Source: Planctomycetota bacterium (lineage in GTDB: Bacteria; Planctomycetota; UBA1135; GCA-002686595). From it: a stretch of 45,883 nucleotides of DNA. The position numbers and the translations under genes are program-made. A model generated the notes under the pieces. The model worked only from the letters and a program-made list of their open reading frames with translations. It was not told where the DNA came from and ran no database searches. Positions 16,941 to 24,821 of this stretch are shown piece by piece. The stretch spans positions 1 to 45,883 of the forward strand of contig JAJDEU010000059.1 of the NCBI GenBank assembly GCA_029259635.1. The letters are read 5' to 3'. Numbering within the stretch: position 1 is the stretch's first letter; every line of letters starts with the position of its first letter.

Positions 16941-17250
16941 GTAGATCTCCCAGTTCCTTCGTCGCTGGAAAAAGCAAACTACCGAAAAGCGGCTCGTCCT
17001 GCCGGGGAGTGGCGGATCGGGAAGTCGCAGTATAGAGGCTTCACTCCGAGGGAGAAGGCTGAGTTGATCAAACCTACGCAGCTTCCGAGGATCCCCTTCC
17101 GACCGAGAAGCCCGGGCCACTGGTCACGGCGCTCCTTCCACAGGGCTGCAGCCTCGGTCCTCAGATTCTGAAGCCGAACCGGGTCGGCTTAGAGAGCTCT
17201 GAATCTCCGGCTCGGATCCCGAGCGCTCGGGGCCCCCTTCCATCAACGGC
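16941..17250. other. Intergenic region with nested inverted repeats
   Basis: No gene is seen. A 7-base-pair hairpin (17171-17177 with 17184-17190) is nested within AGATTC (17163-17168) and GAATCT (17201-17206). A separate palindrome CCCGAGCGCTCGGG lies at about 17219-17232. None has a U-run. They may mark the 3' end of the surface-protein transcript (stop at 17251) without a canonical terminator. Confidence 0.4.
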
Positions 17251-18957
17251 CTAGTCGTTCTGGAACAAGCTCCCCGCCACCCAATCAAAGCTGCCCGAAG
17301 TCGTCCTGTTCCTACCCCCGCTGACCGTCGCCTGGGTCCCGTACGCAGTGTTGATGTGCCCGCCGCTTACCGTCGATCCAACGCTCACGGCTGAATTGTT
17401 CTGCCCGCCATTCACCGTGGAGTAGGTGTTCGTCGCGAAATTCACGTAGCCGCCGGAGATGGAGGAGTTGGTGCCCGACGCGAAGCCTGAGCGTCCTCCG
17501 CTGATGGACGAACTTAGTCCACCCGCATTGCTAAAGGAACCGCCACTGACCGAAGAGTACGTGCCACTCGCGGCATTCAACCAGCCGCCACTAACGGAGG
17601 ATCCCGTTCCGTAGGTCACGTTTTGCACGCCGCCGCTGATCGACGAGTTGGACGTTGTCGTCGTGTTCAAAGCCCCTCCACTGATCGCCGAATCGATTCC
17701 GCTGGCTAAGCCGTAGCTCCCTCCGGAAATAGCAGCGCCGTAGCCGCTCGAGACGTTGTAGCGCCCGCCGCTCACGGAAGCGTAGTCGCCGCTCGCTGTA
17801 TTCCCTCGACCGCCGCTCACCGAAGAGCCCACACTCCCGCCGTAGTTAAACCGCCCGCCGGTCACGCTCGTATAGGCGGTCTCGAGGTAGTTGTCTTGTG
17901 CGACCACAAGTCCTCCAAAGCTTCGGTAGGAATGCCCGTGCCCAACCACGAGATTGTGCGAACCGATTCGAAGGTCTCCGTGCGGATTGCCGAGCTCGTT
18001 GTAGCCGACGATCAAATTTCCGAGACCGTTGATCGCGCCAGCCAAAGCACCCGGGTTCATGGGATTGCCGTTCGTCGCATTCAGACCGTTCACGATCTGC
18101 ACGTTGACTCCGCTGATTCGAATCGTCTCCATCAACCCACCGACTCCATCCGGCAAGTAGGCGATCGACATGTGATTCAAGATTCGTTGCTGCTCGGCGG
18201 TGACACCGATGTGGTGCTTCGGAAACCGAAGAGTTTCAACAGGAGCTGCCGGACCGTGGATGGGGATCGGCCCGGTAGCGGCCTGAACGGGTTGCTCGCC
18301 ATCACCGTACGCTCCGACCTCGTTAAAGGCCGCGCCGGAGTACGAGCTCTCGGAAACTCGATCGGCCGATTCAAGCGATTCGGCGATCAACTCAACCTCT
18401 TCGCCGAACAAGGGAGTGGGCTCGGATGTCATTAAACCGCCGAGCACAGGCTCCATCGGTGGAGTACGTCCAGCGCGCTCAAACCCGAGCTCGACACCCC
18501 AAAAGAGCACGTCGCTGGATTCATTGTGAAGCAATAGATCGGGAAGCTTATCTCCATCGATATCGCGAAGCTCCGCCGTTCGACCAACCCCGGAATCGGC
18601 AAGTCCAAACTCATCTGTCGCGACCGCGAACAACCCATCTCCACTGCCTTGAAGTGCAAGATTTGCGAGCGAACTCACCAAGTAGAGATCGATAAATCCA
18701 TCGCGATTCCAATCTCCCCAAACAAGATCTTCGATGTGAACTTGCGGCAATTCCTGAAGCACGGCTTCAAACTGTCGCTCTCCGATACCGAGCGATATTT
18801 CGATCGAGCCATCTCGAAAATTCTCGATCAAGTCGCCGCGACCATCGCCATTCACGTCGACCACCCGCAGGCTCGAAGGGGCGAGCTGTTCGCGCGGTTC
18901 AACCGCGGCGATTGTGGGGAGGCTGGACGCAAGCAACGATAGGAGGACAATCAACAT
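17251..18957 (-). CDS. Secreted FG-GAP/VCBS plus YadA-like head-repeat protein
   Basis: About 568 residues with a signal peptide (MLIVLLSLLASSLPTIAA) from ATG 18957. Residues 25-150 hold three FG-GAP/VCBS-type segments with Ca-binding DxNxDGxxD loops (VDVNGDGRGD, DWNRDGFID, DIDGDKLPD). A linker (190-310) follows. From about 345 to the end there are some 14 tandem units of 13-16 residues built on S-x-S-G-G-x-x-N-x-A-x-G, the left-handed beta-roll repeats of trimeric autotransporter heads. The protein ends FDWVAGSLFQND, a terminus commonly seen in such repeat proteins; no YadA membrane anchor is present. It is probably a surface or extracellular protein. A start at 19011 is possible but lacks a better ribosome-binding site. 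Confidence 0.8.
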   Translation of the reverse strand: MLIVLLSLLASSLPTIAAVEPREQLAPSSLRVVDVNGDGRGDLIENFRDGSIEISLGIGERQFEAVLQELPQVHIEDLVWGDWNRDGFIDLYLVSSLANLALQGSGDGLFAVATDEFGLADSGVGRTAELRDIDGDKLPDLLLHNESSDVLFWGVELGFERAGRTPPMEPVLGGLMTSEPTPLFGEEVELIAESLESADRVSESSYSGAAFNEVGAYGDGEQPVQAATGPIPIHGPAAPVETLRFPKHHIGVTAEQQRILNHMSIAYLPDGVGGLMETIRISGVNVQIVNGLNATNGNPMNPGALAGAINGLGNLIVGYNELGNPHGDLRIGSHNLVVGHGHSYRSFGGLVVAQDNYLETAYTSVTGGRFNYGGSVGSSVSGGRGNTASGDYASVSGGRYNVSSGYGAAISGGSYGLASGIDSAISGGALNTTTTSNSSISGGVQNVTYGTGSSVSGGWLNAASGTYSSVSGGSFSNAGGLSSSISGGRSGFASGTNSSISGGYVNFATNTYSTVNGGQNNSAVSVGSTVSGGHINTAYGTQATVSGGRNRTTSGSFDWVAGSLFQND

Positions 18958-19236
18958 GGGTGTTCTCTGGCTGGGGTCGAGGTGATCGGTCGGCGGAGAG
19001 CGCGACGGCATTCGAATTTCGTCGGACCTTCAGAACAGCCGCTTTCGGCGCTGTCATCGGGACAAAACTCGCCCTCATTCCTTCAGAATCGCCGACCTCC
19101 GCCTGGCGTTACGCGAAAAGCGCTCTTCTTTCGCGTCCACTCCTCGACCCGGGCGCCGACGAGTGCTCCTGGAGTCGGATTCACTCCCGGGCGCTCGCCA
19201 CTTCCACGTGGACTCAGAGGCTTTACGAGACTGGGT

Positions 19237-19761
19237 CTATCGCGCCAACTCTTCGACCGCAGCCCGCAGCTGCGCCGCGAGCTCCGGGTCCCGAATTCCC
19301 TCCCCTTCCGCGAAATTATCGTGGAAGGAGGGCAGGCTGAAGCTCGCTCGGAGGTCGGCGCCCATGCGCGGAAAGGTGGCCTTGCCCGCTTCGATCACCG
19401 TCGCTCCGCCGCGCCCACCGGGCGAAGTCGAGAGCAGCAGCATGGGTTTGTTCGCCCACGGCTTGCCCTCGATCCGCGAAGCCCAGTCGTAGAGATTCTT
19501 GAAGGCCGCCGAGTAGGAACCGTTGTGCTCGGCCAGTGCGACCACGACCGCGTCGTGAGCGGCGATCAAGTCGAGGAACTCCTGCGCAGCCTTCGGTGTG
19601 CCGTTCGCCTCCTCCTCGTCCGAGCTGTAGATCGGCAGGTCGAAGCTGCGGAGATCCAGCTCCGTCACGACGCCATTGGGAACGAGGCTAGCCGCGTAGT
19701 TCGCGAGCCGGCGATTGATGGACTGCGAACTGGTCGAGGCACCGAAGGCGAGGATCTTCAT
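19237..19761 (-). CDS. NADPH-dependent FMN reductase (flavodoxin-like fold)
   Basis: A 174-residue cytosolic flavoprotein of the NADPH:FMN reductase/chromate-quinone reductase family. The FMN-phosphate loop GASTSSQSINRRLANYAA is at residues 7-24. LRSFDLPIYSSDEEEANGTP follows near 38-57, then VVVALAEHNGSYSAAFKNLYDW, which matches the family 'P-E-Y-N-x-S-x-x-x-x-L-K-N-x-x-D-W' motif with A-E-H-N in place of P-E-Y-N, and KPMLLLSTSPGGRGG. It starts with ATG at 19761 and is divergent from the ketoacyl synthase gene; the 148 bases between should hold both promoters. The physiological electron acceptor is unknown. Confidence 0.9.
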   Translation of the reverse strand: MKILAFGASTSSQSINRRLANYAASLVPNGVVTELDLRSFDLPIYSSDEEEANGTPKAAQEFLDLIAAHDAVVVALAEHNGSYSAAFKNLYDWASRIEGKPWANKPMLLLSTSPGGRGGATVIEAGKATFPRMGADLRASFSLPSFHDNFAEGEGIRDPELAAQLRAAVEELAR

Positions 19762-19909
19762 GAGGTGGGAGCGGGAAGTGGATTCATCGTGAGTGAAGCT
19801 ACAGGAGCCCGCAGTCTAGCTCTTCTGAGCCTAGAGGGTGCTCCGGACGGGAGTCACGATCGACACGGTTTCTCGCATCCGCCACTCCTCTGCTGGCGAA
19901 TAGCGCCAT

Positions 19910-21196
19910 GTGGTTCGTCCAGACCAACTCCCCAGCCCGCGCGAGAAGGCCAAGCCGTCGTCCGCGCGATCGACCCTCCATCCAAGTCGCCGTGTCGTTA
20001 TCACGGGGCTCGGTGCGACAAGTCCCTTCGGCGCGGGACGGTTTGAGCTCTGGAGAGGGCTCATGGCCGGACGCCCCACCATCGGGAGCTTCGACCTGTT
20101 CGACTCGAGCGAACATCGAACGAGAATTGCCGGACAGTACCCCTCCAACGGACTCGCCACTTGCGCTCCTCCCAAGGCCCGGCGGAAGACGAGCTCGAGG
20201 TCCGATGCGCTCGCGCTCCTGGCGACACGGGAAGCTCTAGCCCACGCGGATCTCGTCTCGGTCGAGGACGCGGGCATCTTCTTCGGAACGAGCGCGGGCG
20301 GAATGCTCGAGGGTGAGGATTTTTTCGAGCGGATGCGTCGAGGCGAGTGGAACGAATCGAGGCGTGTACTCGCCTCCCAACAAAACAACTGCTCCGCCGA
20401 CCACCTGGCGCGCACTCTGGGAGTCGGAGGGCCCGTCGAAGTGATCTCCTCAGCCTGCGCCGCTTCGACCATGGCGATCGAAGCGGCGCTCCAAGCGTTG
20501 CGCGCCGGCGAAGTGGAGGTGGCCTTAGCGGGCGGAGTCGACGCTCTCTGCCGCATGACCTACGCGGGCTTCAACTCACTCCGCGCCGTCGATGAAGAAC
20601 CGAGTCAGCCCTTTCGCGAAGGACGCGGGGGGCTCTCGCTCGGAGAGGGTTCGGGAGTGCTCGTGCTCGAAACTCTCGAGCACGCTCTCGCGCGAGGCGC
20701 GGCTCCCATCGCCGAGCTTTCCGGCGCCGGTTCCAGTTGCGACGCCTACCACATGACGGCGCCGAATCCCGAGGGCACGGGTGCGGCTCAAGCCATTCGC
20801 TCCGCACTCAACAACGCCGGAATTTCGTCCCGCGAGATCGACTTCATCAACCTCCACGGAACGGGTACCGAGCACAACGACGCCGCGGAGTGGCAGGCCT
20901 TGCGCCAGGTCTTTGGCGACCGAGCGGGCTCGATTCCCGCGACATCGACGAAAGGAGCGATCGGCCACCTGCTCGGAGGCTGCGGTGGATTGGAAGCCGT
21001 CGTCAGTGTCCTGTGTCTCGACGCCGGACGGGTTCACGCAACCCCAGGCCACGGCCCCATCGATCCAAAAATGCCTCTCGACCTGGTGCTCTCCGAAGCG
21101 CGCGTGTTGGAACGGTCCAACTTTGCGCTCTCCACCAACCTGGCTTTCGGAGGAGCGAACGCGGCGATCGTCATTGGGCGCTGGCAGGGCGAGTGA
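19910..21196 (+). CDS. Beta-ketoacyl-ACP synthase, FabF-like
   Basis: Thiolase-fold condensing enzyme that extends an acyl chain with malonyl-ACP. The catalytic triad is visible: Cys183 in ISSACAAS, His316 in NLHGTGT, and His353 in KGAIGHLLGG (with Lys348). The N-terminal VVITGLGATSPFG marks the fold start at residue 29. The C-terminal LSTNLAFGGANAAIV supplies the glycine-rich block. The GTG at 19910 gives a 26-residue leader of uncertain reality. No acyl carrier protein, FabG or FabH gene is nearby, so this is probably a dedicated secondary lipid or polyketide enzyme rather than the housekeeping FabF. It is convergent with the flavoprotein gene, 30 bases apart. Confidence 0.92.
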   Translation: MVRPDQLPSPREKAKPSSARSTLHPSRRVVITGLGATSPFGAGRFELWRGLMAGRPTIGSFDLFDSSEHRTRIAGQYPSNGLATCAPPKARRKTSSRSDALALLATREALAHADLVSVEDAGIFFGTSAGGMLEGEDFFERMRRGEWNESRRVLASQQNNCSADHLARTLGVGGPVEVISSACAASTMAIEAALQALRAGEVEVALAGGVDALCRMTYAGFNSLRAVDEEPSQPFREGRGGLSLGEGSGVLVLETLEHALARGAAPIAELSGAGSSCDAYHMTAPNPEGTGAAQAIRSALNNAGISSREIDFINLHGTGTEHNDAAEWQALRQVFGDRAGSIPATSTKGAIGHLLGGCGGLEAVVSVLCLDAGRVHATPGHGPIDPKMPLDLVLSEARVLERSNFALSTNLAFGGANAAIVIGRWQGE

Positions 21197-21226
21197 ACGA
21201 GCCAGCGAGCGCCCACGCACGCAACG

Positions 21227-22777
21227 TCAATCCCCGGCGGACGCACGGCTCCGTGCTGGGCTCCACCGCTCTCGGAGTACATCCCACTCCACTCCCAACC
21301 AGAGCTTGATTCCCGTTCGGAAAGGCGAAGAGAAGGGCGTCTCGCCAACGCCGAAGTCTTTGGCGATACAACGCAGGTCGCCATTTCGACGGCCGTAGGT
21401 TCCGGCTTTGCGGCGAGCGCGCGCAAGTTTGACGAGCCGTCCGCTGTAGAAGCGAAGCGCCTTGTAAGCGAATCGCTGGCCGCGACTGTCGAGCCCCAGG
21501 AGTGGATGTCGATACTCCTCGACATCGCGCGCGGTTCGGCCGACCTTTCCGATGAAGTACATGGCGGTGTCCATCAAATACGCCGCGCCACACAGCTCGG
21601 CGTCGCCCATGATCTCGTACTTGTTCAAGTACAGTCCGCGAAACCAGCGGTCATAGGAGCGCGCGAACTCGTCGTTGTGTTTGCGAATGGCTAGAGCGAG
21701 GCCCGCTGCTCCGAGCTTTCCCGAGAGGTCTTCTTCGATGATTCGCGCGCTCGCGTAAGCGGAGTACGAGACGTGGTCGAGGCCGGGGCTGTAGTAGGGA
21801 TCGATGAAGGCCGCCGCATCGCCAACCAGCGCCCAACCCGGACCCATGTAGCGCGTCGAACGGTACGGCAGCCGGTCGTAGCTCTTAAAGTCTTCCGGAT
21901 CGAGAATCGCGTTCTCGACGAGATCGCCGAGGCCCGCAGCTGCGCGCACGTGTCGTTCATAGCGCTCGCGCGGCGTACCGCCCTCGGGCGTGTCGAACAG
22001 GCGGCGGTCCCACACCAATCCGATGCTCGTCTGCCCCCCGGACAGAGGAATTGCCCAGGTCCACGAGCCGTAGGTGCAAAAGTGATTGGTGCACAGCCGG
22101 CGCGCGCTCCGGGTGAAGGGCATTTCCGGTGAGCGCACATCCGCGCCGAGCACGCCCTTGCCGTCCATGTCCTTCACGCCCGTCCAACGCCCCCACATCG
22201 CGGACGTCGGATGCTCTTCATTGGCCTCGAACAGTCCGAGCTTGCGCGACAGATAGGCACGGCGTCCCGATCCATCGACAACCCACTTCGCGCGGAAGCG
22301 GCGCTCTTCCCCAGCGACCTCGACCACGACCTCGTTCAGGGGCCGCGCGAGCTCGACATCGACCACCTTGGCCGGACGCAGGAGCTCCGCTCCCAGCTCC
22401 ACCGCGAGCTCGAGCACATGCTCGTCGAGTACGGCGCGGTCCAGTTGAAAGCTCGGCATCGAGGGCAGCGAGTCCGTCCCCACCTCCGCCATCTCCTCGA
22501 AGCTCTGGTCCGGTCGCTCGGAGAACCAATAGCGCAGGCCGTGCTTGGGCAGGTGATTGCGCAGGAGGTGGTCGTAGAGCCCCAGCACGCGACTGAGAAA
22601 CAGTCCGGAAATCTCGACGGTCGCTTCCCCGACCTTGCGATCGAACTCCGCTGCACGTTCGACGATCAGGATGCGGGTCTCGGGCCGCCAGCGCTTGAGC
22701 AGCACCGCGGTGGAGGCCCCGGAAATTGCGCCACCAATGATGACGACGTCGTAGGTCTCAGGTTCCGATTCGTGCAT
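21227..22777 (-). CDS. FAD-dependent oxidoreductase, flavin halogenase-like
   Basis: A 516-residue flavoprotein of the PHBH/tryptophan-halogenase fold. The FAD dinucleotide motif is DVVIIGGAISGAS (10-22), VGEATVEI follows at 49-56, and GDAAAFIDPYYSPG (319-332) is the second FAD motif with the Pro typical of halogenases. SWTWAIPLSGG at 238-248 matches the W-x-W-x-I-P element that in halogenases blocks monooxygenase chemistry. K78 in LPKHGLRYWF aligns with the catalytic-Lys region of PyrH/PrnA, but the alignment is by eye. Related enzymes in the geranylgeranyl reductase and flexirubin-type groups do not halogenate, so halogenation is a possibility only. It is next to a ketoacyl synthase, suggesting a small secondary-metabolite unit. 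Confidence 0.85.
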   Translation of the reverse strand: MHESEPETYDVVIIGGAISGASTAVLLKRWRPETRILIVERAAEFDRKVGEATVEISGLFLSRVLGLYDHLLRNHLPKHGLRYWFSERPDQSFEEMAEVGTDSLPSMPSFQLDRAVLDEHVLELAVELGAELLRPAKVVDVELARPLNEVVVEVAGEERRFRAKWVVDGSGRRAYLSRKLGLFEANEEHPTSAMWGRWTGVKDMDGKGVLGADVRSPEMPFTRSARRLCTNHFCTYGSWTWAIPLSGGQTSIGLVWDRRLFDTPEGGTPRERYERHVRAAAGLGDLVENAILDPEDFKSYDRLPYRSTRYMGPGWALVGDAAAFIDPYYSPGLDHVSYSAYASARIIEEDLSGKLGAAGLALAIRKHNDEFARSYDRWFRGLYLNKYEIMGDAELCGAAYLMDTAMYFIGKVGRTARDVEEYRHPLLGLDSRGQRFAYKALRFYSGRLVKLARARRKAGTYGRRNGDLRCIAKDFGVGETPFSSPFRTGIKLWLGVEWDVLRERWSPARSRASAGD

Positions 22778-23403
22778 TTCGATTCCGTCAGGCTAGCTGA
22801 GCTGAGTTCTTACTCATAGAAGGGCGGCAGCGCGCAAGGACTTCGGAAACTAATCGCGCGGCGATGAAGCCTGGATGCAGGAGATTCGAATGCCATCGAG
22901 AAAAGCCTGTGGCATCGTGCCCGCAACAGCAGGCCTCGAGCGAGCCATCTACGAAATCAGACGAGAGATGTGGAAGCCGATGTCAATCCGTGAAGGCCTC
23001 GGCGGGAATCACCTTTGCACAGCTGGAGATTCACGATCCAAAAAGTATTAACGGAGAATCGGGGCGATGGGATGCCAGTCCAATCCGGCTTCTAGCTATT
23101 CCCCACTCGCTCAGCATCCCGGCTGTGCACATTCGAAGCGCTCAAGGCTGAAAAACATGGAGGGATAACCCTCATACTTACTCTCACATATTTGAGGGCC
23201 ATGAGAGGCGGGCTCGATCGAGGACGGACCGCTGAGCTGGCGAGTTCATCCCCAGAATCGCGCCCAAACCGAACCCGCTTGCCTTAGCTGGCGAGCGAGC
23301 CTTCGTCACGCCTTGCAACCGGCGACTGGGCAGGGAACAATTGTCGCGCGGCCCGGACTCGACTCACTCGCTCGGCGCTCCCTTCGCTCAAGAGAATCCA
23401 ACC
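22778..23403. other. Intergenic region upstream of the mla operon
   Basis: These 626 bases hold no convincing gene; reading frames of up to 95 codons have neither ribosome-binding sites nor recognisable products. GC content drops around 23020-23060 and 23150-23205, where the mla promoter probably lies. A small GAGGG-ATAA-CCCTC hairpin is near 23161-23174. No tRNA or terminator is seen. Confidence 0.5.
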
Positions 23404-24180
23404 ATGAGACGTATCCCGCACAGCTCACTCACGTTCCTGCTGTTGATTCTCGTCTTGACGCCCGCATGGGGAGCCTGCTCCTCAGTGGGTAACGCGCAAC
23501 GCGACGACGACTCGGCGATGGACGAGTTCGGGGACTTCGACGAGTTTGACGACTTCGGCGATGAAGAAGCCGAAGAGGTCTATGACCCACTCTCCGGGTT
23601 CAACCGAGTCATGTTCACTTTCAATGACAAGGTGTACTTGTGGGTTTGGAATCCGGTCGCCAAGGGCTGGCGCTTTATCGTTCCCCAGCCCGCGCGCGTC
23701 GCGGTCGATCGCGCATTCAAGAACCTGCTCACACCGCCGCGACTGATCAACTCGTTGCTTCAACTCGAGTTCGGAAAAGCGGGGACAGAGTTCGGGCGCC
23801 TACTCGTCAATTCGACGCTCGGGATCGGCGGTCTATTCGATCCAGCGGATGCTTGGTTCGGTTGGCGAGCTCCGAGTCCTGAGGACTTCGGGCAGACTCT
23901 TGCGACCTACGGAGTGGGCACCGGGTTTCCGCTCGTGCTGCCCTTCCTCGGACCGAGCAATTTGCGTGACGGGTTCGGGCTGATCCCGGATGGCTTCATG
24001 AACCCGGTCTTTTATTTCACCGAAGGCTACGAAGGAACCGCGATTTGGGTGGGTGACAGCCTCAACCGAACGTCCCTACATATTGGAGAGTACGAGAGCC
24101 TCAAAGCCGACGCTCTTGACCCCTACACTCTCTTCCGCGACGCCTATCAGCAAAACCGATTGAAGAAGATCGAGGAATAA
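23404..24180 (+). CDS. mlaA: MlaA (VacJ) outer-membrane lipid-asymmetry lipoprotein
   Basis: Lipoprotein that removes mislocalised phospholipids from the outer leaflet and passes them to MlaC. From ATG 23404 there is a signal peptide ending in a lipobox (WGAC). The mature start is unusual: a strongly acidic, Phe-spaced stretch with DEFGDFDEFDDFGDEE at residues 40-55. The canonical MlaA domain follows: YDPLSGFNRVMFTFNDKVY, then NLLTPPRLINSLLQ, FGRLLVNSTLGIGGLFDPA, DFGQTLATYGVGTGFPLVLP and FLGPSNLRDGFG. A longer frame from TTG 23341 would spoil the signal peptide. It is the first gene of a three-gene operon with mlaC (2-base gap) and an RND transporter. Confidence 0.95.
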   Translation: MRRIPHSSLTFLLLILVLTPAWGACSSVGNAQRDDDSAMDEFGDFDEFDDFGDEEAEEVYDPLSGFNRVMFTFNDKVYLWVWNPVAKGWRFIVPQPARVAVDRAFKNLLTPPRLINSLLQLEFGKAGTEFGRLLVNSTLGIGGLFDPADAWFGWRAPSPEDFGQTLATYGVGTGFPLVLPFLGPSNLRDGFGLIPDGFMNPVFYFTEGYEGTAIWVGDSLNRTSLHIGEYESLKADALDPYTLFRDAYQQNRLKKIEE

Positions 24181-24182
24181 CC

Positions 24183-24809
24183 ATGAAGACCCTGATGCTC
24201 GCTGCGCTGACGCTCTTTCCCGTGAGCGGCGAAACTCGCGCCATCGATGACAGCCAAGAAGTCGCGTCCGTGGTTCGGACTGCGGTCGAGAAAGTAATCA
24301 CCGTACTCCGCGACGACACGCTCACGCGCGTCGCCAAGCGCGAGAGTTCCATGGAGATCGTCGAACCTCTGATCGACTTTCGCCTGCTCGGCATGCTCTC
24401 CCTCGGCAAGACTCACTGGAGCCGCGCGAGCGAGAGCCAGCGCGACACCTTCACCGACCTGTTCGCCGAGACGCTCAAGCTCTCCTACTTCGAGAAGCTG
24501 GAGCTCTTCACCGACGAAGATGTCGAGTTTGAAGCGCCGGTGCTCCAGAGTTCGAAGAGCTCTCCCAAGTACTTCGTCATGAGCTACATCGTCTCGAAAG
24601 GCGACCGAATCAAGGTCGGCTATCACATGACGCGGCGAGGCGAGGAGTGGAAGGTCTACGACTTCGAGATCGAGGGAGTCAGCATTCGAAAATCCTATGG
24701 ATCGCAGTACAACGACTACCTGAAAGAGAATGCGTTCGACGACCTCTTGAAGACCATGCGAGAAAAGGTCGAAGAGACGAAGAAGCGCGACTCGGACGCG
24801 AAGAATTAG
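24183..24809 (+). CDS. mlaC: MlaC/Ttg2D-family periplasmic phospholipid-binding protein
   Basis: Periplasmic carrier that shuttles phospholipids between MlaA and the inner membrane; the HpnM proteins of hopanoid clusters are in the same family. At 208 residues with an N-terminal signal sequence (MKTLMLAALTLFPVSG), it shows RTAVEKVITVLRD, EIVEPLIDFRLLGMLSLGKTHW with SESQRDTFTDLF, and VGYHMTRRGEEWKVYDFEIEGVS, all typical of the Tol_Tol_Ttg2 domain. The C-terminus is charged and helical (EKVEETKKRDSD). The ribosome-binding site GAGGAA lies within the last codons of mlaA, so translation is probably coupled. The next gene is an RND transporter rather than MlaD/E/F. Confidence 0.92.
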   Translation: MKTLMLAALTLFPVSGETRAIDDSQEVASVVRTAVEKVITVLRDDTLTRVAKRESSMEIVEPLIDFRLLGMLSLGKTHWSRASESQRDTFTDLFAETLKLSYFEKLELFTDEDVEFEAPVLQSSKSSPKYFVMSYIVSKGDRIKVGYHMTRRGEEWKVYDFEIEGVSIRKSYGSQYNDYLKENAFDDLLKTMREKVEETKKRDSDAKN

Positions 24810-24821
24810 ATCGGGCCCTCA

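Noticed and set aside
22864..23151. A 95-codon plus-strand frame in the gap before mlaA
   Set aside because: No ribosome-binding site, no hydrophobic or domain pattern; treated as intergenic.
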